From Eleginops maclovinus (taxonomy: Eukaryota; Chordata; Actinopteri; Perciformes; Eleginopidae), in NCBI RefSeq assembly GCF_036324505.1, contig NC_086349.1, forward strand, positions 20,374,247 to 20,438,246: DNA of 64,000 bases. Direction: 5' to 3'. This document shows positions 44,243 through 56,301 of the stretch, piece after piece. The notes below the pieces were generated by a model that saw only the letters and a list, made by a program, of their open reading frames with translations, was not told the origin of the DNA and did no database searches. The translations under genes were made by a program, and so were the position numbers. The number at the start of each line of letters is the position of its first letter. Position 1 is the first letter of the stretch.

Positions 44243-46911
44243 ATGGCTGCATGTGCGAGTGATACTGTGGCCGCCGGTCCACGGCTGGTTGATAAAGATG
44301 ACGCGAGGAGTGAGATATGGAGGTACTTTGCCTACCTTGCTGACAGTGAGGGCAAAGCTACCGATATGTCGAGACCTGTTTGTCGTAAGTGCTACAAACA
44401 ATTGCAAACTAAGGGAGCCAACACCTCGAACCTGGCGAAACACTTGGCCGACAAGCACGCCGAGTTGCACAAGGAGTTTAAAGACCGACAGGTTAGTATG
44501 TGAAATATAACATGTATCATCACGTTCATGAACTTCATGCCCTTAAAACAAGTCAAATGAGAAGGCTATAGTTTATTTTGTGACAAGTCACTGTTTTGCA
44601 CCACCGTAGTTTGACCAGGCTATCTACAGAAATAGCAGGCTAACTATGGGCATTATCCTCATGGCTAACCACAATAGCCTGCCTAACGCTAGTTCAGCAT
44701 CTTTCTTTGAAAACGCAACTTTCATAGATGACGTAAATAATTCGCAAGCTGCTAAAATAAAGCATACAAAACATCAGCTAAAATGATCTATAGCCTTTAT
44801 TAGCCTATATGATAAAAATCACAGCATGTGCATGTTTGTCAGTGATTTATTTAGCCTGTATTGGGTTACAGCATTTAAAGAGCATGAACCTGCTGTACGC
44901 AAAGGAGGTGTAGGCCTATATGAAACCTTTGCCTTGTAAGAAATTATGGACTCAAATATAAAGTTAACCATCAAAGAAATCAGACATTGAAGTACAGGAA
45001 ACGCCTATATTAATCCATGTCACAGTTTAAACAACATTAGGTTAACTCATTATATCCTATGAATAATGGTAATGTTATGGTTAAGTGAATGTTAGCAATT
45101 ATCACTACCACTGCATAGAGATGTTAAGTTAGTCACAAGTTATTGTTACTATCACACATAAACTATTTAGGTCCTCCGTTATGACACATTTATCACCATC
45201 ATATTTTAAATATTTCCATTTTCTTCTGCTACAGCGGTCTGCAGCTATGGGCTCTGGAAGAGCAACTCCTCAAAGGCAGCAGCCAACCCAGCAGCCAACC
45301 CTCCAAGCTATGTTTGAGCAGCACAACAAGTACCCCAGGGAGTCCAAGGAGGTAAAACGGCTTAACAGGGCAGTAGCAGAATTCATCTGTCTGGATCAAG
45401 TGCCAGTTTATATAGTGGAAAAAGCTGGGTTTAGAAACCTTATGCAAAATCTCGACAAAAGGTATGACGTCCCATCCAGGAATTTTTTCATGTACAATGA
45501 AATTCCCAAGATGTACAATGAAACAAGAGCGATAATCAGTGCCCAACTTAGTCACACACCGAATACATTTTTCTCCTGCACCACTGATCTCTGGACCAGC
45601 AGAACTGTGGACACTTACATGGCAGTAACACTCCAGTTCATTACACAGTCCTGGGAGATGCAGTCCTGGTGTTTAGGGTGCTCTGCATTGTATTCTGATC
45701 ACACAGCCGACACTCTAAAGGAAACCCTGGAGGAAATTATCACAGATTCCTGGGGGCTAGACATGGCCAATATGGCTGGAATGACAACAGATAATGCGTC
45801 AAACAACCGCAAAGCTTTCAGTGAATACACCTGGATACCCTGTTTCGGGCACAATCTGCATTTGGCAGTGAACAAAGCCATAGATATTGATCGTGTGGCA
45901 AGCTGTCTGTCCAGGCTCCGTAAGACTGTGTCAGGCTTCTCCAGATCAAACAAGATGTCTAGACTGTTCAAAGACAAACAAAAGTCTTTAAAACTGCCAC
46001 AACATACATTAATCCATGATGAGCCCACCCGATGGGGTTCCACCTATGACATGGTGGAACGATTTTGTGAGCAGCAGCAAGCTGTCTCTGCGGTTCTGGC
46101 TGAGGACCGGAAGAAGTGGCACCTGATGCCCAGAGACACAGACATGACCACTATAGAAATAGTGAGGGATGTCTTGGCTCCACTCAGTGACTTCACTGAT
46201 GCCCTGAGTGGAGAGAAAGAAACCACCATATCATCAGTCCTGCCACTGATGTGGAAAATCAAAGCCTGCCTAATAGAAGAGGAAGGCGACCGCCCCTTGG
46301 CCATAGAAATGAAGAACAAAATTAGAGGAGATTTTGAGAAAAGGTACGATGACCACAACCTGCAGATGACCCTAAACACCTCTACGTTCCTTGATCCGAG
46401 ATTTAAAGATACTTTTGTAACAATGGAGGAGGATATCAAGAGGGAGCTGCTCCTTAAATCTGAGGCCGTTCAGCTTCCACCCCACAGTCCAGTGGACCCT
46501 AGAGGAACAGGTGCTGCACCAAAGAGGAATAAGAGAGACTTAAAAAGTTTGCTCTGCACCATAACCACAGAGAAGAAAGGGGCAGATAATTCTGAAACGA
46601 GGCACCATTCTCCCACACCTGCAACACCCACAGATAGACGACTAAATGTTGAGTTTCTTGAATACAAACAATTGAGAGAAATCAGCCCTGCAGAGGATCC
46701 CCTGGCCTGGTGGAGTCAACATGAGGCACAACTGCCCATCCTGGCACACTTTGCAAAGAACTATCTTTGCATTGCAGCATCAAGTTGTGCTTCAGAGCGA
46801 GTCTTCAGCACATCTGGAAATATCTGTAGCCCAAGACGTTCCAGGCTGACTGAAGAACATTTAGACATGCTAGTGTTCTTGGCCAAGAACTTAAATAAGT
46901 GTAAGAAATGA
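44243..46911 (+). CDS. hAT-family transposase with BED zinc finger (ZBED-like), intact
   Basis: Cut-and-paste DNA transposase. Exon 1 is 44243-44491 (83 codons from ATGGCTGCATG, donor CAG|GTTAGT). Exon 2 is 45235-46911 (acceptor CTACAG), phase 0. Together they give 641 residues. Residues 14-75 form a BED-type finger (WRYFAY, then CRKC, then HLADKH). The catalytic core shows the first aspartate in TTDLWTS (about D201), the second in MTTDNASNN (about D269), the CFGHNLHL CxxH motif, TRWGSTYDM, and the C-terminal glutamate in SSCASERVFSTSG (about E604) inside the hAT dimerisation region, which also has LAWW and RSRLTEEHLDMLVFL. No stop or frameshift was seen. The upstream ATG at 44126 is less likely to be the start because the finger begins soon after 44243. 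Related domesticated genes (ZBED1/4/6) also exist, but the flanking ends and target duplication show this is a resident transposon. Confidence 0.93.
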
Positions 46912-46949
46912 ATATCTGCTGGCCATTCTAGGGCTAATGCTCTTAAGAG

Positions 46950-47108
46950 ACTCAGTTTTGAGTATAAGAGATGCTGCAGCTAAATTGTATTTGTTTTTTT
47001 AAACTCAGTTGTGAGTATAAGAGATGATGCAGCTAAATTTTATTTGTTTTTTTAAACTCAGTTGTGAGTATAAGAGATAATGCAGCTACATTTTATTTGT
47101 TTTTTTAA
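46950..47108 (+). repeat. Three 53-bp tandem repeats downstream of hAT transposase
   Basis: Copies start at 46950, 47003 and 47056, each opening ACTCAGTT and containing GAGTATAAGAGAT and GCAGCTA, with a few substitutions between them. They lie between the transposase stop and the right end of the element. Confidence 0.9.
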
Positions 47109-49055
47109 ATTGAATGCCATTGCTTTAATTTGTTATTTATGTTTATTACTGGTAACGCTTGTGTTTCTTATGACTGAGATAATGCTGCTAAATTTATTTA
47201 TTTTTTTACCTTGAGTGTCATTGCTCTAATTTATTTTTTATATTTTGATATTTCATATTTTGTTCAAATGTTTAATATATCTGCTGTTCATATGTTCATT
47301 TATTAGTGTGTTATGATAAGAATGTTGCCCCAGTTTTAAAATAAAGCACATCAATGATATTTGAGAGTGTTTCTCCCTTTTCAGGAAAAGTATCGAAAAA
47401 GTATCGGAATCGCAATTCTTGACTTGGTATCGGTATCGAAACAATAATTTTGGTATCGTGACAACACTAGTTCAGATGTTTTGAAGTGGGCTTGTTTGAC
47501 GATGGCAGTGGGTATGCCTCAGTTTGGAAAACAAAAACCAAGAGGAAGCTAAGCGATGTTCTGCTGTAGACAGGTGCAGAACATATTAAAGCTAAAAGCT
47601 TCAGGACTTCCTGCCTAAAAGGGTTTTTATTTAACCCAACCCATAGATCTTTCCCGAACATACCAAGCACTTTTGTTGCCTTTAACCAAAGCTCTGAATG
47701 CTGACTTCCATGTGCAGTTTGTGTCGTGATGTTTATGATCCTCAGACTCCTCAGCTGAAATCAATTATCCATAGCAGTACAGTACACACACATGTGGATG
47801 TCCCACGCATTAGTACACACACGCACCCGTCCCATGCTTTGTTCTGGTTGTCACCTTCCCTTCAAGTCTGAATGTTGAATGGTTTCTGTTTGTTTTTCTT
47901 TGGGAAAGCAACATCACAAAACTATTGTCCTGCCTGTGTGTGTGTGGGTGTGTGTTTGAGTGTGAATGCTGACATGTACAGAGCGTGCTTCTATCTCAGG
48001 ATTCAATCAAAAGAAAATGCAGCAGTAAAACTCCAGCATCACTGTACTGCTGCTTCTCACATTCACAGATCACGGCTGATGTGTTTGTCGATTTCATTTC
48101 AGATGTCACTGAATCGCCTCCAAGTTAAGTTTCCCCCCCCTGCCTGATTTGCTTTGTGGTCCCCGACAAAGGCTAGCATTGTTGATTGGATGTTGTTGAC
48201 ACAAGTACTGTGAGAGGTCAAAGACTAGCTCCTAAAAATACTCAGCCCTTGGAGTTTCTGCTCACTGTTGCGTCATATGGTCCAGTCTTATCAGAGCCTG
48301 CGTCAGTACAGCAGGCATGTCCCTCTCACCCCCTTCTTCTGCAAACACGTACCCTCAAGGCTCATACTGTACATTCACAGATACTACAACCATTCTTTCA
48401 ATAATGAAGCAAAAGCTAAATCATTCTGGGATAGATCTTTGATTTTCAGCCACTTAAGAGCCCCCAAAAGCCTCATTAAACAGCACAGAGGGCTAATGCT
48501 TCACAGGTCGCCGTGTCGCGGTCCTAAGTGTTTGAAGTGTGTGTTTTTAATTCAGTAAATAAGATAAGACTTTTAATAATAATGTGCTGCTTCTGTGGTT
48601 ATGCGCTTAGTACACTCATCTCACGTCAAACTTTCCAAATGGCTGTTGACTCAATTTTCTAATTTCAAGGATGTAAAAAAAAAGCGTTTTAATCAGAGCA
48701 GATCTCACACCATATCAGCTGTTCACAGTTTCACAGCAGCTCCCGTTGATGCTGGGATCACCTAGTGTGCTTACAGATGGGAGCACTTGGATGCCAGTGG
48801 AGGAAGTGTCAGCCAGTGTGTGACGATCACCTGTAGAAAAGCTGCAGCTATAGAATAAGACACCCAGTACAAGTGGAGGAGGAGGAGGAGGTGTGATTGG
48901 AGGCAAATCCGATATTCTCCCCACGCAGCCCTTTTCCACAGCCTCCCTGATAAATAATTTGTGTTTAACGCGGCAGCAGCATTTTAACGAGGATACCTGT
49001 CACATGAACACTTTGCTCACTAGATGGATGAAGGATGGCTGCTGCTGAATGATGG

Positions 49056-49056
<1 letters not shown>

Positions 49057-49134
<78 letters not shown>

Positions 49135-49136
49135 CA
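49057..49136. repeat. (CA)40 microsatellite, one interruption
   Basis: Eighty bases of CA with a single CGCA interruption near 49128. Confidence 0.95.
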
Positions 49137-49244
49137 GGGGGGTTGTTAGCTTGGCCGCTACAATTGATACTTAATGATGTTCACCAATGTGGTAGGATTT
49201 CAGTACAATTCAGTAGTCTGTGAATTCCTGTATTTCAGAGAACT

Positions 49245-49600
49245 CCAAATAAGAATTGATTTTCTAATAAATATTAGATGAATCGACAATTTCTTCAGTG
49301 GATTAATCCAGATTGAGTAATTTCTATAGAAAACAAAAGTATAAACTCTCAGATTTTTAGCTTATTTGTCAACATTTTCTTCTTTTCTGTTTCTGTTTCT
49401 GTTCTCCTCTATGAAAGTAAACTGGGTATCTTTTGAGTTGACTAAAAGAAGAAACGTCATCAATCTTTTGGGAACATTGATGGACATTTTTCACCATGTT
49501 ACGACACCTTAAGACTCAAACAGCTAATCAATTAATGGAGTAAACAAACAACAGATTAATCCACAATCTAATTAGTTACACCGCCTATTATTTAAATGAG
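49245..49600 (-). repeat. Teleost dispersed repeat (ATTAATC-rich), antisense
   Basis: On the minus strand the order GGATTAATCTGTTGTTTG, GGTGAAAAATGTCCATCAAT, CAACTCAAAAGATACCCAGT, TTTCATAGAGGAGAACAGAA and ATTGTCGATTCATC follows the same repeat family as the copy at 38716. Limits are approximate. Confidence 0.55.
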
Positions 49601-52224
49601 GATTTCATATAAACAGATTTAAACACACTCAGAGACCAAAGTCATCCATACCACCAACAGCAACTCTGTGGACCAATCAGAGCGCTGGGAAACGAGTTAT
49701 CGGTTTAGCATCACTTCTGAGAATGAAGGGGAATAAACAGCATCGCTAAGTGTCTCCCTCAGTGCTTGTGTTCAGCTGGTCCAGTGGTTGCCATGGAAAC
49801 AACTACGACTCAAGCAGCCAGCAGACCCAGAATCAGGCTGCTGGTGTACAGCTTTGCTTCAAGTAAGAAAAAGCCCCCTCAAAAATCTGGTCAAAATTGA
49901 TTTCTGCCGTTCTCTTTCTCCTTCTGAGAATCTCACAGCTCCAGCGTCTTCATGTTGGAGGGCTCCAAGGCTTTCGAGGTACACAGACTGTTTGGTTTCT
50001 CGTCAAAGATTTGTGCTTTCTCGCCCTCCACCTCCCCCACCCCCCCCTCCTGCTGTTGAAGTGAGACGGTCCATAATTAAACATGACGATGACCGAGGAG
50101 AGGTCATATGAGTGGAGGCAGGGATGCACAGGATGTTGTTTGGCAGTTGTGAAGTTCAGGGAAGCTTATCTCTATCAGCGTGCTATGACTTTGCATGTCT
50201 GTACCCACAATGCCGCAGGTTTGTAGACCTCAAAGCATTAAGAGAAAGCACTCGGTCTTGAATATTTGTATAACCTTGTATGGTTTGGCTTTCTTTCTCT
50301 GAGACAGATAAGTATTTTTATTGCTAAATAAAACTATTTACATTCTTCTAATGTTGACATATTCCCTCCAAGAGGCTTTTTGTTCAAACCATTAAAAGGA
50401 ACTTAGATTTTGTTTTGCTTTAAGCATTTGTGTTTCCATGAGCACCGCCGCCTCTTAGGTCTTGATCTAGCAATTGTGTGCATTTATTTTGAAAGCGAGC
50501 TAAATATTTAATTCAAACACATTTTTCCTACTAAATTTTCATAGCAATGATGTAATGAATCCGTTTGTGATTATGAAAGATTACTTATGTCATACAATGT
50601 ATTTCCTAAATACAATTGGTATATAATATAAGAGTTTAGGAGGAAGAAGGCAACATCAGGATCTGTTTTAATCCTTTAAAATCACTACATTTTCTCCACC
50701 TGTTGAATCACTCTCGCTCCATCACTGTCCCTTAATAGCTTTTTTTGTTCTTCAATTAGCTATTTTTTTTAATCTTTCTTTGTCTAAACTGCCCCTGTCT
50801 AAGCCATAACCACAATATTTAACGTGACATGAAACTCTCCAAAGAAAAATCTCGCCATGCTTCCTTTTACGTAATACTTGCCCCTTCAATGTAAAATGTC
50901 TGCATACATTCCTTCGTTCTGCGGGATGTAAAATACAAATAAACTCCGGGACAGACAATAACAATAACGATTTCGAATGACCAATGTTATCACTGATTGT
51001 CTTTTAAGCTACTTCATGAAGAGGCATCAGCATTAAATGCAGACTGTTAAGCAGATAAAAACCTCCTGAGAAGCTTTAATCACAGCCGTTATCCCTGAAC
51101 CTGTTGTCCATCCACAGCATGTATGGGCCAGTGTCCCTGCAGGGGTCCCGTGCGCGCCACAAAAACTTGATGATAATGTGAAAAAAAGGTTTGAATTATT
51201 CCCGAGCTTTCTTCTTTTTCATGCAGATTTTTGTAATTGCAAGACCAAAATACTTTCATAGCCACTCTCTCTCTCCACAGAAATCACACCACCTGCTTGC
51301 CAGTAAAAGTGTTAGGTGTATTTTTTTTCAGGTTTAGGGCCCCTAGCATGCCTTTATTTACAGAAAAGGAGCTTGGATGAGGATAACTGGCTTTACATTA
51401 CAAGAATTTGTTTCCAGAAAAGGCTTTACATTAATAAAGTGGTCTCGTGTGTCGGTGCACAGCCATCAAAATGTCTTAAACGGGAATCGCAGAAAAGCCC
51501 ACCAACAGAACTATTGAGGGAAATTCTTCTGTTTTTTTGTTGATAGAAGATTAGCATAAAAGCTTGATAAAATATATTGTGACTGGCTCCTAAAACAACA
51601 CACAGGGAGCAGAAACAATCGCCTTATATTTGCACCATTTTCAGTTATAAAAGAACATAGATATAATATCAGCTCTCCACTTCCTGCTTTTGTGGAATTC
51701 ATATTTTGACTCACACATTTGTTTAGGCAAAGATTGAATAAACAAAACAAAAAAATACACTACTTCCTCCAGAGATTGCAAGAGAAGTACATTTTAACCA
51801 GGTACTATTTTTGCAGTTGCAGATAAAAAATTATGCTATGCAACTATGATCAACTATTTGTAGTAGTATATCGTAGTAGTGGCTGTTTAGGTTTGTTCCA
51901 GACTTGTCTGATCAGCACATTTTCATTTACTACAAAACATCACAAAATCCAAACATAAACACTTACGACTAAAGTTGCATGCTTTTGTGTCGTGATTTAT
52001 TCTGCTTCAATCCATAATTCTTTTCTGTTTAGCCATTAAAAAACAATCTTAATTTACTTAAAAAATGGTTTGCTCTTCCCCGATATTAAAACATAGGCAG
52101 CCAATGCATTAAAAAGTGGTAATAATAATAAATAATTATCAATATTATTTACAAGTGCACTTTTCATTTGAATGAACAACATAGTATTACTATTTACAAT
52201 GTATCTACTTTTCTGCGTTTTCTT

Positions 52225-52342
52225 GTGTTTCTGTGTTTTTAAATGTATTTTAATTACTTATTTTTCATCTGTAAAGTGTCTTTGAGGGATTGAAAAGCGC
52301 TTACAAATAAAATGTATTATTATATTATTATTATTATTAAAA
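52225..52342 (+). mobile_element. 3' tail of a retroposon (LINE/SINE) ending in TTA repeats
   Basis: The phrase GTAAAGTGTCTTTGAGGGAT then GAAAAGCGCTTACAAATAAA followed by ATTATT repeats is the usual 3' end of abundant fish retroposons. Only the tail is recognisable. Confidence 0.55.
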
Positions 52343-53031
52343 AGGTGGACCTTGTTAAACAAAGACAAACTAATTTAATTTAATTACATTTCATTCAAAT
52401 TTAGAAGTTTTATTTGAGGATTTTGTTTCCTTTTTTAGGGGGAAGCTCTCAATTTAGAAAAGGTGACTTTTTTGCAGCCAAAGTAAATAGGATTTACAAA
52501 AAAAGACTTTCTTATCAAAGGAAACATACAAATAATGAAAATGAAGAGCTAATGTTTCTAAAAGTAATTACATCTCATGCCCTGACATCAGAATGCTCCA
52601 GATCTGTTTTGTTTAAATAACACTGCTTCATGTCCGTCCCAATAACGGTCGATTTTAGGAACAAAAGAAACCCAATAAACAGTGTGATTGATGTCGTCCT
52701 GGGAAATGATTTCCTGAGAAAGGAAAAAACTGTTCCCTGCTGTTCATCACAAGTTGCAGAAATGACAGGACAGGAAATCGTCATTCATCAGCTGCTTAGA
52801 ATAGTTTTTATGTGAAGTTTTATTCCACTGTACAGATACAAGTGTTTTATTGTTTTGTGTCTTGGCTAGCAGCAGCCGCTCGACGCTCACCTCCAGACCG
52901 CCCTGCAGAGGGAGCGGGCGTGGCTTCACCCTTTATCTGTCAATGTGGTTCTGGTCATTTCAGATAAGGGCAGTGCGAGCTGTGTGTAGACATGAGGCTC
53001 AGGCTGAGTACACAAACCCAGCAGCTGCCTG

Positions 53032-53032
<1 letters not shown>

Positions 53033-53079
<47 letters not shown>

Positions 53080-53088
53080 ACACACACA

Positions 53089-53180
<92 letters not shown>
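53033..53180. repeat. (CA)n microsatellite with CAGACA interruptions
   Basis: 148 bases of CA with two GA interruptions. It creates long histidine/threonine and cysteine/valine reading frames on both strands that are not genes. Confidence 0.95.
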
Positions 53181-53183
<3 letters not shown>

Positions 53184-53914
53184 TCTTTCACAAAGGCTCA
53201 AAGTGGCTATAAGCACATGTCAGAGTGGGAACAGGCAGGAAAAAATTAATGGAAGGAAAGAAAATGGAACTAAATAACCAGTGCTCTAAAGGAGACATAA
53301 GAGGGAACCTACGTGGGAGACTCTTGTGTTTTGTCACGAGTTAAGCAGTTACTCTGTGTTTTACAGAGCCTGATCCAACACAGATGTTCTAAGAAGTTCC
53401 AGATGCTCCTCAAAGGCCGATGAGCTCTGACTCGCACTCTCGTTGGCAACGTTTCAACAACAATATCCCATCAGTCATTGCTCCCACTGGGAATAGGTCT
53501 TATAAATTCAGTGTCTTGATCCCCAGTTTTCTGAGCAATGATTTTTTTTCATGTAAGCATGAAATATTGTATACTCCAGGACGACTTCGGAGCTTTTGAA
53601 GTTTGACAGTGCTTAAAGGACGAGTGGATTCATTGACAGAACAAAGATAGTCCAATCACAGCTTAGCAGCCCTGTCCAGACAGCACGACTGTCAAGCTTT
53701 TCATTTCTCCTCATGTTGAAGCCTTTTGCATTGGGCCTAAATATTTGTGATATTGGACATATTGGGTCTCTTTCACACCCATGAGAAGATGTGCCCTTTG
53801 TTTTTGGTTAAGTTGTTTGTAGTGTGAACATTTTTCGTTTTAGATGGTTTGGACCTCGGCATGTAAGTGTGAAGTTATAAGAGTAGCGTAGCTGCTTTAA
53901 AGAGTAGCTTAAAG

Positions 53915-54478
53915 CAGTGGTTCTCAACTGGTGGGTCGTGGCGGGTAATAGTAGATGTATTTCTTTTCTTTTCAGAGTTACCAGAATGCGTAGTTTACAT
54001 GCTAGCATTTCAAAAAATCTCAGGGGTTGGATTTTTAACGTGTCACATTTTTCACTTGTGGTGAGTTTCCAGGATTGGTGCCGAGTCTGTCTTATTATTT
54101 AACACAAAAAAAGATGTGCCTTTTTTTTCATAAAGTTCAATTATGATCTAGAAAATGTAATGACCATCACCAGTTGAAACTTGTTTAAAAAGAATACTTT
54201 TGTTCTGTTAAGGGATATAATCTGCCTTGCATGGCACTAACAATATTGAGGATGTGGGTAGGTCCCCCGCGACCCTGACGGAAAAGCGGGAGAAGATGGA
54301 TGGATGGAGGGATGGGTAGGTCCCCATGGACTCCATATACTGAAAATGTATGCACTATACTTCACTTGCTGAGACGCATATATATATATATATTACTGCA
54401 GTGGTTCAAAACTTTGGGTGGTGATTTATTGGCGAAGGAAAAAGTGGGTCCTGAGGCTTAACCAGTTGAGAACCACTG
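53915..54478. mobile_element. Non-autonomous hAT element (MITE)
   Basis: The inverted ends CAGTGGTTCTCAACTGGTGG and its counterpart (CAGTTGAGAACCACTG, ending 54478) are flanked by a perfect 8-bp target duplication GCTTAAAG (53907-53914, 54479-54486). An internal segment near 54253-54318 (CCGCGACCCTGACGG then GGATGGATGGAGGGATGG) looks like the tail of a fish SINE or similar insert. There is no transposase. Confidence 0.9.
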
Positions 54479-54872
54479 GCTTAAAGCATAGTGGTTTGAA
54501 GCTGGTTTCTTCTCTCTCCTCATTCCAAAAGCGGAAACACATTAAGAACTACTTGGTTACTTAAAGTTACTTGAAATTGCGAGACAAATATTTAATAAAA
54601 AATATAATAAAAACACATTAGTTGGTAATCTTACATTTTTCCGTGTCCTACCTCAATTAAACCAGGACTAGCCTGCATTTTTAAGACTTGTTATTCTATG
54701 TTACTGTCTTAAAATGATTTGAGCTGGATACTGAAAAAAGTCAGCCAGAGATTATATTTTCAAATGTGTCTTGGGAGATCATTTTAGTTTGATTGGGTAA
54801 CTAGCTGCAGCTGATCAAATCTGCAGGTGACAGTGGTTAGAAATGAAAGAAAATCCGCATTTGTCTGAAATC

Positions 54873-56301
54873 TGTGGGGTCAGATCAGTATCATAATACA
54901 CAAATGCACACAGAAGGGCTAACACTTGTATTTCAGGATCCACACAAATGTTTTTCAATGCACACACAAATGTGTTCCGTTTAATAAACATGTAAATAAA
55001 ATCCAAATACTGAAAAAAGTTTTACATATGTATATTTGATCCACACACGTTTTCCACTCCAGCTGCTGAACCTGCAAACACACACCACTTTCTGTGCATG
55101 GATCGTTGTGCATTTGTGTGTGGGTTTTTGAGACTCCCTAGCCTAGAAATCTAGACGCCCCTAGCGACCGCAAATTGAATTTGCTGCTGGGGCCCGTACA
55201 GCTTTTTGCTGTAGGGGTTTAGCTTGCTAGGCTAGAGACTCCCCTGACGGTCACCCGATTCCTAATGTTTTCTATTCATAGCCAATCAGATGTCTCCTCC
55301 ATTCTAAGCCAATCACATGAGCGCACCCCGACGTAGCGCTTCATGTACGCATTTTGCGCTGTCCGGAGCTGACAGGGCAACTTCAACATGGCGTCTAGCA
55401 CAAGTGTGAGTGATAAGTGTCTCTGCGTGAATGATTCAATATGCTTTAGGTATGAATTCTTGTGACGTTAGTGAAGTGTTACTGTTAGCATGGAATGAAT
55501 ATCGGTGGCAAGTTAGCTATATAATGCTAATAGACTACCTAGGATCTTAACCGGTTAATCCTATTTAACGTCAGCTCTAAATGTTCAATTCCACTCCATC
55601 ATTAAACACAATAGAAGGAAACTTCTTGCTAAGCTGTCCGTAAAAAAGAAAACAAGAGAATGAAAGAAGTTAAAGACATTTATGGCTAATATTAGCTATT
55701 TAAGGTAATAATCCATGTAGTCTATTAGCATTATAGCTAACTTGCCTGCAAACTCTAGCATTACATGCCACCCATAGTACTTCCATGCTAACAGTAACAC
55801 ATCACTAACATCACAAGAATTCATACCTAAAGCATATTGAATAATTCACGCAGAGACACTTATCACTACACTTGTGCTAGACGCCATGTTGAAGTTGCCC
55901 TGTCAGCTCCGGACAGCGCAAAATGCGTATATGAAGCGCTTCGTCGGGGCGCGCTCATGTGATTGGCTTAGAATGGAGGAGACATCTGATTGGCTATAGA
56001 TAGAAAACGTTACGAATCGGGTGAGCGTCAGGGGAGTCTCAAAAAACCCACACACAAATGCACAACGATCCATGCACAGAAAGCGGTTTGTGTTTGCAGG
56101 TTCAGCAGTTCGAAGTGGAAAACAAATGTGTGGATCAAAAATACATATGTAAAACTTTTTTCAGTATTTGGATTTTACTTACATGTATATTAAACGGAAC
56201 ACATTTGTGTGTGCATTGAAAAACATTTGTGTGGATCCTGAAATACAAGTGTGAATCCTTCTGTGTGCATTTGTGTATTATGAGACTGATCTGACCCCAT
56301 A
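54873..56301. mobile_element. Long palindromic (foldback) DNA element with inward promoter-like arms
   Basis: Arm 54873 to about 55542 and arm about 55712-56301 are inverted copies, by eye roughly nine bases in ten identical, around a unique centre of about 170 bases. A 6-bp duplication GAAATC flanks the element (54867-54872, 56302-56307). The tips read T(G/A)TGGGGTCAGATCAG. Each arm reads inward through two CCAAT boxes (left arm 55280-55289 and 55307-55316), a CpG-rich block and an ATG in good context (left 55388-55390; right, minus strand, 55887-55885). The left arm also has GTGAGT at 55406; the right arm has lost one base there. The left ATG opens only a 25-codon frame. A 6-bp duplication is reported for IS3EU and Dada elements, but the class is uncertain. 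No transposase was found. Confidence 0.8.
55139..55234. mobile_element. 96-bp element nested in the left arm
   Basis: It is bounded by TAGCCTAG and CTAGGCTA and flanked by a perfect 9-bp duplication GAGACTCCC (55130-55138, 55235-55243). The right arm of the palindrome lacks the insert and keeps one copy of the target, which proves it arrived later. It is too small to encode anything. Confidence 0.85.

Larger units (their letters stand above)
43994..47469 (+). mobile_element. Full-length autonomous-looking hAT transposon
   Basis: The 3476-base element starts TAGTGTTGCACGAT and ends ATCGTGACAACACTA, inverted ends differing by a one-base gap. It is flanked by a perfect 8-bp target duplication GTTCAGAT (43986-43993 and 47470-47477), diagnostic of hAT. 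The subterminal regions hold several TATCGATAC/GGTATCG words that may be transposase binding sites. Inside are a two-exon BED-finger transposase with no disabling mutation seen and a 3' tandem repeat. It is inserted in the adcy6 intron in the sense orientation. Confidence 0.95.

Noticed and set aside
43854..44510. 218-codon ORF spanning the left end of the hAT element
   Set aside because: It crosses the insertion boundary and is out of frame with the BED finger; chance open frame.
52850..53216. His/Thr and Cys/Val ORFs on both strands
   Set aside because: Products of the CA tract at 53033-53180 in alternative frames.
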